Positions 17,306-23,719 of a stretch of 32,100 nt of DNA are shown here, in pieces. The stretch's first letter is position 1. Every line of letters begins with the position of its first letter. Under the pieces are notes generated by a model that saw only the letters and a list, made by a program, of their open reading frames with translations, did no database searches and was not told where the DNA came from. Both the position numbers and the translations under genes were made by a program. Origin of the DNA: Bacteroidales bacterium (GTDB lineage Bacteria > Bacteroidota > Bacteroidia > Bacteroidales > UBA932); the NCBI GenBank assembly GCA_024402135.1, contig JAKSJN010000022.1, forward strand, positions 1 through 32,100, written 5' to 3'.

Positions 17306-18484
17306 TTATGCGTTTACCTTTGCTTTCTTAGCCTTCTTCGCGATAGATCTGGTGATGACACAGTGGTCGATCAGAGGTGCGAAGGTGTTGAGGAGGAGGA
17401 TAGCGAGCATCATTCCCTCAGGGTATCCTGGGTTCCAGAGACGTACTACTACTGCGAGAGCACCGATAAGGAAGCCGTAGATCCACTTGCCACACTCGGT
17501 CTGTGCTGAGGTTACAGGGTCGGTTGCCATGAATACGGTACCGAACATGAAACCACCCATTACGAGCTGATAGTAGCCAGGGAGCTCGGTAGCACCGCCC
17601 CAGTATCCGAGGTAACCGATGAGGAGACCGCCGGCGATTGATGATACCATGATCTTCCAGCTTGCGACACCGGTCCAGATGAGGATGGCAGCACCGAGAA
17701 GGATAGCGATCACTGAAGTCTCGCCGACAGCACCAGGAATGGTACCTACGAACATGTCGGTGAACCAGCCGCAGTCAGGAGTAGCGGTTCCGAGGTTTGC
17801 GAGAGGGGTTGCGCCTGAGAAGCCGTCAACGAGTGAATCGGAACCCTGGAAGCAGTGACCCTTTGCAAGGAACTTGCTGAGACCACCGGTCCATACGGTG
17901 TCACCTGACATCTTGCTAGGATATGAGAAGAAGAGGAATGCACGGGTGAGGAGAGCCGGGTTCCAGATATTCATACCGGTACCGCCGAAGACCTCCTTGC
18001 CGAAGATGACAGCGAAAGCGACTGCGATCGCGAGCATCCAGAGTGGAACGTCAACAGGAACGATGAGCGGGATGAGGAAACCGGTTACGAGGTAACCCTC
18101 GGTAAGCTCATGACCGCGGAGCTGAGCTCCGGTGAACTCGATTGCAAGACCTACAAGGTAAGATACGATGAAGAGAGGTGCAACCTTGAGGAGACCGTAC
18201 CAGAACATCTGGCCGAAGCCCCAGTCGAGGCCGAAGGCTGCTGAGTGCTGGAGACCCACGTTGTACATACCGAAAAGCATGGCAGGAACGAGGGCGAGCA
18301 CAACCATGATCATGACACGCTTGATATCGTTGCAGTCACGGACGTGTGAGCCTTTCTTGGTGGTGGTGTTTGGTACGAATGCAAATGTCTCGAATGCATC
18401 GAAAGTCGAATGAAGGAATCCGAGCTTGCCGCCTTCGCTGAAGGTCGGCGCCATGTTGTCAAAAAGTTTGCGTAATGCGTTCAT
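17306..18484 (-). CDS. nqrB: Na+-translocating NADH:quinone oxidoreductase subunit B
   Basis: Polytopic membrane subunit of 392 aa, related to RnfD, that carries a covalent FMN and the Na+ path. The flavinylation motif FSGATPLANLG places FMN on Thr226. Conserved blocks include MLFGMYNVGLQ near residue 70, IFGKEVFGGTGMNIWNPAL and MATDPVTSAQT. The gene starts 12 bp after nqrA. Length and order match the standard operon. Confidence 0.97.
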   Translation of the reverse strand: MNALRKLFDNMAPTFSEGGKLGFLHSTFDAFETFAFVPNTTTKKGSHVRDCNDIKRVMIMVVLALVPAMLFGMYNVGLQHSAAFGLDWGFGQMFWYGLLKVAPLFIVSYLVGLAIEFTGAQLRGHELTEGYLVTGFLIPLIVPVDVPLWMLAIAVAFAVIFGKEVFGGTGMNIWNPALLTRAFLFFSYPSKMSGDTVWTGGLSKFLAKGHCFQGSDSLVDGFSGATPLANLGTATPDCGWFTDMFVGTIPGAVGETSVIAILLGAAILIWTGVASWKIMVSSIAGGLLIGYLGYWGGATELPGYYQLVMGGFMFGTVFMATDPVTSAQTECGKWIYGFLIGALAVVVRLWNPGYPEGMMLAILLLNTFAPLIDHCVITRSIAKKAKKAKVNA

Positions 18485-18496
18485 AACTTCCGAGTA

Positions 18497-19846
18497 TTAA
18501 GCCATTTCTTTCAACATGAGTGCGATACCGTCGGCGATGATGGACTGGATCTCAATCTTTGAAGGGTCCACGTACTCGCAGAGAGCGAGGTCCTCAGGAA
18601 GAACTTCATAGATTCCGAATTTTTCCATGTCGTCGATGTTGTTGGTAAGGCAAGCCTTGCAGAGGTATACAGGATAGATGTCCATAGGGAGCACCTTCGA
18701 ATATACGTCAGAGAGAACGAATGGACGTACGCCACCATGGGTGTTGGTGTCCATGTCGTACTTCTTCTTAGGGCAGAGCCAAGAGAAGTAGGTGCGGGCG
18801 AAGCTGTGGAGCTTTGGTCTTGCCGGCTTTGCCCAACCGAGCATCTCGTAATAGTTTCCTTCAGAAAGGAGGGTTACCTGGTTGTCGAAGAATCCGAGGT
18901 AGCCGTCTGCGCCGACTGCAGTGCCGGAGAGAACGTCGCCGCTTACCCAGCGGATGTCGCTCTCGCCCTGTGCAGCGAAGCATGCGAACTCGCTCATCGA
19001 GGTTCCAGGAAGAGCCTCGACATATGCAGGGTCGTTTGCTCTAGGACCGGTAACGGCGATCTTTCTGGTAAGGTCGAGCTTGCCGGTGTTGAGGAGTTTG
19101 CCAATTGCTGCAGCACCCTGGAGGGATACTGTCCATACGGTGTCACCCTTCATGATAGGGGAGATCTGGCTGATCTGTACGCCTACGTTGCCTGCAGGGT
19201 GCTTGCCCTCTACAACGTGTGCCTTCACACCCTTGAGAGCGCTGAATTTTGAAGAAGCGCTGTTGGTGCAGACATGGACGCCGCCTGCGGTGAGCTTGGC
19301 GAGAGCGTCAACTGCTGTCTGGATGTTTTCCACTTCAGCTCCGAGAGTGTACTCGAGGTCGGCTGCCAGAGGAGCGGTCGAGAAAGCGGAGATGAAGATT
19401 GCCTTTGGCTGAACGGTTGGGTCAGCAAGGATGCCGTAAGGTCTCTGGACGATGAATGGCCATACGCCGCTCTTGAGGAGCTGCTCCTTGATCTCTTCGG
19501 CCTTCATGCCTGCGACGTTCTTCTTGCCGAAGTCGATGGCCTCGTTCTGGGCATCAGCCTTGATGAGGACTGCAAGAAGCTTTCTTCTGTCTCCACGTAC
19601 GATCTCGGCAACGGTACCGCTGACCGGTGAAGCGAAGATGATGTCAGGACATTTCTTGTCGGCAAGAACAGGTGAGCCTGCCAGAACCTTGTCGCCTTCC
19701 CTTACGAGAAGTCTCAGGGTGCAACCCCTGAAATCCGTAGGCTTGATTGCGACAACGTCAGCTGCGACCGTTTTGCTGGTCTTGAGGGCCGCTGCTCCGT
19801 TGACCGGAAGATCAAGCCCTCGTTTCAATACGATGTTGTTTGACAT
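18497..19846 (-). CDS. nqrA: Na+-translocating NADH:quinone oxidoreductase subunit A
   Basis: Peripheral cytoplasmic subunit of 449 aa and first gene of the operon. The start is placed at the ATG ending at 19846 (MSNNIVLKRGLDLPVNG), which is the usual NqrA beginning. The frame is open further upstream to 19909, but that extension would overlap the -7 element at 19907-19914 and adds non-family sequence. Blocks such as FRGCTLRLLVREGDKVLAG (lipoyl-like) and the C-terminal DIYPVYLCKACLTNNIDDM are recognisable. The Nqr complex pumps Na+ during NADH oxidation by quinone, giving a sodium gradient. Confidence 0.96.
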   Translation of the reverse strand: MSNNIVLKRGLDLPVNGAAALKTSKTVAADVVAIKPTDFRGCTLRLLVREGDKVLAGSPVLADKKCPDIIFASPVSGTVAEIVRGDRRKLLAVLIKADAQNEAIDFGKKNVAGMKAEEIKEQLLKSGVWPFIVQRPYGILADPTVQPKAIFISAFSTAPLAADLEYTLGAEVENIQTAVDALAKLTAGGVHVCTNSASSKFSALKGVKAHVVEGKHPAGNVGVQISQISPIMKGDTVWTVSLQGAAAIGKLLNTGKLDLTRKIAVTGPRANDPAYVEALPGTSMSEFACFAAQGESDIRWVSGDVLSGTAVGADGYLGFFDNQVTLLSEGNYYEMLGWAKPARPKLHSFARTYFSWLCPKKKYDMDTNTHGGVRPFVLSDVYSKVLPMDIYPVYLCKACLTNNIDDMEKFGIYEVLPEDLALCEYVDPSKIEIQSIIADGIALMLKEMA

Positions 19847-19906
19847 TATGTAATTGTTTGACAATAAATTAGATTTCGTCTTGGGGAAATTTTGAAAAAT
19901 CCGTCG

Positions 19907-19914
19907 CAAATTTA
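19907..19914 (-). promoter_or_regulatory. -7 promoter element of the nqr operon
   Basis: On the minus strand TAAATTTG (followed by CG) matches the Bacteroidota TAnnTTTG element. It predicts transcription start near 19900 and a leader of about 55 nt before nqrA at 19846. No matching TTTG box was found about 19 bp upstream. Confidence 0.6.
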
Positions 19915-19927
19915 CTCAAAAAAATCG

Positions 19928-19935
19928 TAATTTCG
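19928..19935 (+). promoter_or_regulatory. Possible -7 element of pcrA
   Basis: TAATTTCG differs from TAnnTTTG by one base and ends 7 bp before the pcrA ATG at 19943. If used, the mRNA would start within a few bases of the start codon. It lies only 13 bp from the opposing nqr element. Confidence 0.4.
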
Positions 19936-19942
19936 TGCCATT

Positions 19943-22366
19943 ATGGAAAACAATGCAGACGCTATTTTTGAAGGATTGAACAGCGAGCAGCGCAATGCTG
20001 TCGCATGTTTGGAGGGGCCGGTGCTGATAATAGCCGGAGCAGGTTCGGGAAAGACCCGTGTGTTGACTTCCAGAGTGGCCTATCTTCTTGAAAAGGGCTT
20101 TGATCCATCATCCATTCTGTGCCTTACTTTCACCAAGAAAGCGGCAACCGAGATGAAGGAAAGAATATCCCTGATGGTAGGCGAGAGAAGGGCAAGGAGG
20201 GTATGGATGGGCACATTCCATTCGGTATTCATCCGCTTCCTCCGCGAGTATGCGGAGAAACTCGGATATCCATCGTCATTCACGATCTATGACACCAGTG
20301 ACTCGGTCAGTGCGATCAAGTCATGTGTCAAGGAACTTCAGCTCGACGACAAGATCTACAAGCCGAAGGAGGTCCTTGCCAGGATTTCCATGGCGAAGAA
20401 TAACCTCATAACCGACCAGGTCTATCGCAACCGCTCGGAGATCACGATCGAGGACAGCCATTCGCGCAAGCCAAGAATCTGTGATATCTACTCGCTCTAC
20501 GTGAAGAAATGCCGTCAGAACGGTGTCATGGATTTCGATGACATCCTGCTGAACATGAACATACTTCTCCGCGACTTTCCGGAGGCACTTGAGGCAATCT
20601 CGGCCCGCTTCACCCACATCCTCGTGGATGAGTACCAGGATACAAACTTCTCCCAGTATCTGATCATAAAGAAGCTGAGCATGCATCACCGCAACATCTG
20701 CGTTGTGGGTGACGATTCGCAGTCGATCTACGCTTTCCGTGGCGCCAAGATCGAGAACATACTCAATTTCAGGAAGGACTATCCCGAGGCCAGGCTGTTC
20801 AAGCTTGAACGCAACTATCGCTCGACAGGAAACATCGTCAATGCCGCAAATTCACTGATCGACAAGAACAAGAACCGTCTGCCGAAAGAGTGTTACTCGG
20901 TCGGTGAAGATGGCGACAAGATAAGGCTCATAAAATCATACAGCGAACAGGAGGAAGCTGTCCTCATTACCAGTGGAATACTTGATACGGTACGTAAGGA
21001 AAGCGCCAGATATCAGGATTTTGCGATTCTTTACAGGACAAATGCCCAGTCAAGAGCCCTGGAGGAGGCGCTGCGAAAGCGCAACATCCCGTACATGATT
21101 TATTCCGGCAATTCCTTCTTCGACAGAGCCGAGGTGAAGGACCTCATGGCATACTTCAAGCTTGTGGTCAACCCTAATGACGACGAGTCGTTCAAGAGAG
21201 TCGTCAACAAGCCCGCACGAGGCATAGGCGGCACTTCCGAAGACGCGCTTGCAATGGCAGCCAGAACTCTTGGCTGTACTCTTTTCCGAGCTGTCTATTC
21301 TGAGCGTCTGCTGGACTTCGGGCTGAAGAGCGCGGCGATAGCCAAGCTCCGTGCCTTCACAGACATGATCGACAGGCTCTCCCAGCTGGTCGCTACGACC
21401 GATGCCGAGACGTTGGCCAAGAAAATAGCTGATGACAGCGGGCTCTATCGTTTCTACAGGGAGGACACCAGTATTGAAGGCCAGGCCAGGACGGCAAATG
21501 TCGAGGAACTTGTAAGCAGCGTGGCTTCCTATGTCCAGGATCGCAAGGCTGAGTTCGAGGCTGAACAGGAATCCGAGGGAACCGTCGGCGAGATGCCGGT
21601 CGTGAGGCTTGACGAATTCCTTGAGAACATATCTCTTCTCAGCAATATCGACATTGAAGATGAGGAGGATACCAATAACAAGGTATCCCTCATGACAGTT
21701 CATTCCTCCAAGGGTCTGGAGTTTCCGTATGTATATGTGGCCGGAATGGAGGAAAACCTGTTCCCTTCAGGTGGTTCGCTCGCTTCATCTTCCGATATCG
21801 AGGAAGAAAGGCGCCTGTTTTACGTTGCCATCACCCGTGCAGGCCGTAAGCTGGCACTGAGCTTCGCAGACAGCCGAATGCGCAATGGCAAGACCGAGAA
21901 CAACTCGCCGAGCCGTTTCATACGAGAGATAGACAGCCGCTACATCGAGAATCCTCTTGAGGAGGCTCGTGTGTTCGGAGGCGGAGGAACTCAGTCATTC
22001 AGTACAGGAAGGAACTCTTATGGCCAATCCGGAAGGCCCGTAAGGATGCCTCGCCAAGGTTTGCCGCAGCAATCTCAGTATGGATCACGGCAGTCTGCTC
22101 CCGCGTCTCGTCCGTCGATACAGTCGCGCCCTTCAGTTCCGGCTGCACCGCAGGGAAACAGATACAATGAGGCGACTTTCATCGCGGCACCTATGGCGTC
22201 TTTTTCCATCGGGCAGCGCATCGAGCATCTCCGTTTCGGCCCGGGAATGATCCTGGATCTCAGTGGACGTGTCCCGGATGTCAAGGCAAAGATAAAGTTC
22301 GATGATTTCCCGGAACCCAAGATAATTCTCCTCAAATATGCCAAGATGAGAGCGGAGGAGAAGTGA
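19943..22366 (+). CDS. pcrA: ATP-dependent 3'-5' DNA helicase, UvrD/PcrA family
   Basis: Superfamily 1A helicase of 807 aa for DNA repair and replication restart. Motifs in order: Q motif LNSEQRNAV (12-20), Walker A AGAGSGKT (31-38), Ia LTFTKKAATEMK, Walker B DEYQD (from residue 229), III GDDSQSIYAFRGA, IV ERNYRSTGNI, V MTVHSSKGLEFPYVYV and VI ERRLFYVAITRA. A low-complexity Q/S/P/R linker (about 680-750) leads to a Tudor-like C-terminal domain (IGQRIEHLRFGPGMI to the end) that in PcrA contacts RNA polymerase. The start at 19943 matches the family's N-terminus. It diverges from nqrA with a 96-bp gap. Whether to name it pcrA or uvrD is a convention. Confidence 0.96.
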   Translation: MENNADAIFEGLNSEQRNAVACLEGPVLIIAGAGSGKTRVLTSRVAYLLEKGFDPSSILCLTFTKKAATEMKERISLMVGERRARRVWMGTFHSVFIRFLREYAEKLGYPSSFTIYDTSDSVSAIKSCVKELQLDDKIYKPKEVLARISMAKNNLITDQVYRNRSEITIEDSHSRKPRICDIYSLYVKKCRQNGVMDFDDILLNMNILLRDFPEALEAISARFTHILVDEYQDTNFSQYLIIKKLSMHHRNICVVGDDSQSIYAFRGAKIENILNFRKDYPEARLFKLERNYRSTGNIVNAANSLIDKNKNRLPKECYSVGEDGDKIRLIKSYSEQEEAVLITSGILDTVRKESARYQDFAILYRTNAQSRALEEALRKRNIPYMIYSGNSFFDRAEVKDLMAYFKLVVNPNDDESFKRVVNKPARGIGGTSEDALAMAARTLGCTLFRAVYSERLLDFGLKSAAIAKLRAFTDMIDRLSQLVATTDAETLAKKIADDSGLYRFYREDTSIEGQARTANVEELVSSVASYVQDRKAEFEAEQESEGTVGEMPVVRLDEFLENISLLSNIDIEDEEDTNNKVSLMTVHSSKGLEFPYVYVAGMEENLFPSGGSLASSSDIEEERRLFYVAITRAGRKLALSFADSRMRNGKTENNSPSRFIREIDSRYIENPLEEARVFGGGGTQSFSTGRNSYGQSGRPVRMPRQGLPQQSQYGSRQSAPASRPSIQSRPSVPAAPQGNRYNEATFIAAPMASFSIGQRIEHLRFGPGMILDLSGRVPDVKAKIKFDDFPEPKIILLKYAKMRAEEK

Positions 22367-22373
22367 GAAATAA

Positions 22374-22404
22374 TTTGGTAACTACAAAATTATGATTACT
22401 TTTG
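22374..22404 (+). promoter_or_regulatory. Consensus Bacteroidota promoter (-33 TTTG, 19-bp spacer, -7 TACTTTTG)
   Basis: TTTG at 22374-22377 and TACTTTTG at 22397-22404 are separated by exactly 19 bp, the known spacing of the phylum's housekeeping promoter. It is the only complete -33/-7 pair noticed in the window. It begins 8 bp after the pcrA stop. It predicts transcription start near 22410, just ahead of a gene-free hairpin. Confidence 0.75.
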
Positions 22405-22409
22405 CCTTG

Positions 22410-22492
22410 AAGTTTTTCATAGTTTAAGTTTAGGTTAAGTAGCGGGATCGAACGTAGTGATACGACGGTCCCGCAATTTTTTATCTTTTTTT
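22410..22492 (+). ncRNA. Candidate small RNA, about 80 nt
   Basis: A consensus promoter at 22374-22404 is followed after about 80 nt by a strong terminator hairpin, and no ORF lies between. The 5' part is U- and A-rich with a near-repeat (GTTTAA, GTTTAG, GTTAAG at 22422-22440). The 3' part is the hairpin of 22442-22474 with a U-rich end. I do not recognise it. The plan of promoter, hairpin and terminator resembles small RNAs predicted in Bacteroidales, such as the Bacteroidales-1 motif, but I cannot claim that match. It may instead be a leader or attenuator for the gene at 22623, or simply the pcrA terminator beside an unrelated promoter. Confidence 0.5.
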
Positions 22493-22495
22493 ACG
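22442..22495 (+). terminator. Intrinsic terminator with GNRA-capped two-part hairpin
   Basis: The outer 9-bp stem is GCGGGATCG (22442-22450) with CGGTCCCGC (22466-22474), one G-T pair. An internal loop (AA opposite A) follows, then an inner 4-bp stem CGTA/TACG closed by a GTGA (GNRA) tetraloop. Downstream is AATTTTTTATCTTTTTTT. It can end the candidate small RNA and also pcrA read-through. Confidence 0.85.
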
Positions 22496-22578
22496 CTCCG
22501 CTGAATGTCAAAAAGACAAAAGATAGGTTTTTGTTAAAAATTGAAATATTTTCGGGGCTGAACGACTTCCGGCATGGA

Positions 22579-22586
22579 TAATTTTG
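22579..22586 (+). promoter_or_regulatory. -7 promoter element of the DUF4493/DUF6359 lipoprotein gene
   Basis: TAATTTTG matches TAnnTTTG and lies about 36 bp before the ATG at 22623. It overlaps a possible TTG start at 22584, which argues against that longer reading. A second, weaker candidate, TATTTTCG, is at 22547-22554. Confidence 0.5.
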
Positions 22587-22622
22587 GGCAATCCGCAATA
22601 TGGCGGAGCAACCGGAAAAAAC

Positions 22623-23705
22623 ATGCTTATGAGAACAAAAAGACAACATTTCGTGCCAATGGCACTCCTGTCGTTGCTGCTGGCTTCTTCGTGCAATGAA
22701 TGGCTTACGCCTCTGGGACAGGGCGAGCTGACATTCAGCTTCAACCCTGATGTAAGATCCATGATCACCAAATCTGCTGTCAGCGCAATCCCTGATACGA
22801 ACAATTTCATACTGAAGGTAAGTGATGCCTCTGGTAAGGCTCTGTACGAGGGACTCTATTCTTCTGTGCCGGAACCGATGAGTCTGGATCCAGGCAGCTA
22901 CACTGTCCGTGCAGTCTCGAATGCATTCAGTAAACCTGATTTTTCAATTCCTCAGTTCGGTGATGAACAGCTTGTCGTCATCAAGGCAGGGGAGCGTACC
23001 GATGTGTCACTCAACTGTGTAAGGATGAATGCCGGAATAAGACTGAAGATAGCATCCTCCTTCATTGAGAACTGTCCTTCAGCTGTGCTGTTTCTCAAAA
23101 ACTCCGCCGGTAAGCTGATGTACTCGTACCGTGAGTCGAGATTCGCCTATTTCGCTCCTGGCAATGTTTCTCTTGTGATGAATGAGGACGGTGCCGACAA
23201 GGTGCTTGATACGCGTCTTATGGATGCGGGTGACATGCTGACTCTCAATGTGTCGGCGTCATCCAAAAGCTCGGTCGGCAAGGGCATCTCGATAGGGGTG
23301 GATACGACCGGCAACTGGATTACCGACAGCTATGTGATAGGTGGTCCCGGCAATGGTGGGTCGTCGGGTGAGACTCTGGGCGTAAATGATGCCAGGAATG
23401 CGATTGGCAAGACCGGGGTATGGGTTACAGGATATATCGTAGGAGGGGATATGTCTTCGTCGAAAATCAAATTCACCGGCCCCTTCTCTTCCCAGACCCA
23501 TGTAGCAATCGCCGGCCGTTCCTCCTGTACGGACAGGGATATGTGCATGTCGGTTCAGCTTAACAAGGGAGACATAAGGGACAATCTGAATATCGCTTCG
23601 AATCCATCCAATCTCGGCCGCAAGGTGTACGTAAAAGGGGATATCGTAGCTTCATACTACGGTATCCCCGGTATTCAGAATATTACTGAGTACAGGATTG
23701 AATGA
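22623..23705 (+). CDS. Surface lipoprotein with DUF4493 and DUF6359 domains
   Basis: Lipoprotein of about 360 aa of unknown function. The signal peptide ends in lipobox ASSC. The N-terminal half is a DUF4493-like beta domain (GQGELTFSFNPD, then LDPGSYTVRAVSN and INAGIRLKI-like strands), a pattern common in Bacteroidales outer-surface proteins. The C-terminal third is DUF6359-like and probably OB-fold (GVWVTGYIVGGDMSSSKIKF, then GRKVYVKGDIVASYYGIPGI). A Gly-rich linker joins them near residue 240. ATG 22623 and ATG 22629 are both plausible; the upstream TTG at 22584 is rejected because it sits inside the -7 element. It runs convergent with the M16 peptidase, with only 14 bp between the stops and no visible terminator. 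Confidence 0.75.
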   Translation: MLMRTKRQHFVPMALLSLLLASSCNEWLTPLGQGELTFSFNPDVRSMITKSAVSAIPDTNNFILKVSDASGKALYEGLYSSVPEPMSLDPGSYTVRAVSNAFSKPDFSIPQFGDEQLVVIKAGERTDVSLNCVRMNAGIRLKIASSFIENCPSAVLFLKNSAGKLMYSYRESRFAYFAPGNVSLVMNEDGADKVLDTRLMDAGDMLTLNVSASSKSSVGKGISIGVDTTGNWITDSYVIGGPGNGGSSGETLGVNDARNAIGKTGVWVTGYIVGGDMSSSKIKFTGPFSSQTHVAIAGRSSCTDRDMCMSVQLNKGDIRDNLNIASNPSNLGRKVYVKGDIVASYYGIPGIQNITEYRIE

Positions 23706-23719
23706 TCCCGTCTCAGCCG

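Noticed and set aside
19847-19909. A 21-residue N-terminal extension of nqrA
   Set aside because: Family proteins begin at the MSNNIVLKRGL methionine, and the extension runs into the -7 element at 19907-19914.
21050-21703. Antisense ORF (217 codons) opposite pcrA
   Set aside because: Helicase motifs fill the sense strand, and the antisense reading has no support.
22442-22474. Hairpin after pcrA considered as a tRNA-like or riboswitch element
   Set aside because: There is no cloverleaf or known aptamer core. The U-tract makes terminator the best reading, with the small-RNA idea kept separately.
22584-22622. A TTG-initiated extension of the DUF4493/DUF6359 lipoprotein
   Set aside because: It overlaps the TAATTTTG -7 element and would put 13 extra residues ahead of an otherwise normal lipoprotein signal peptide.
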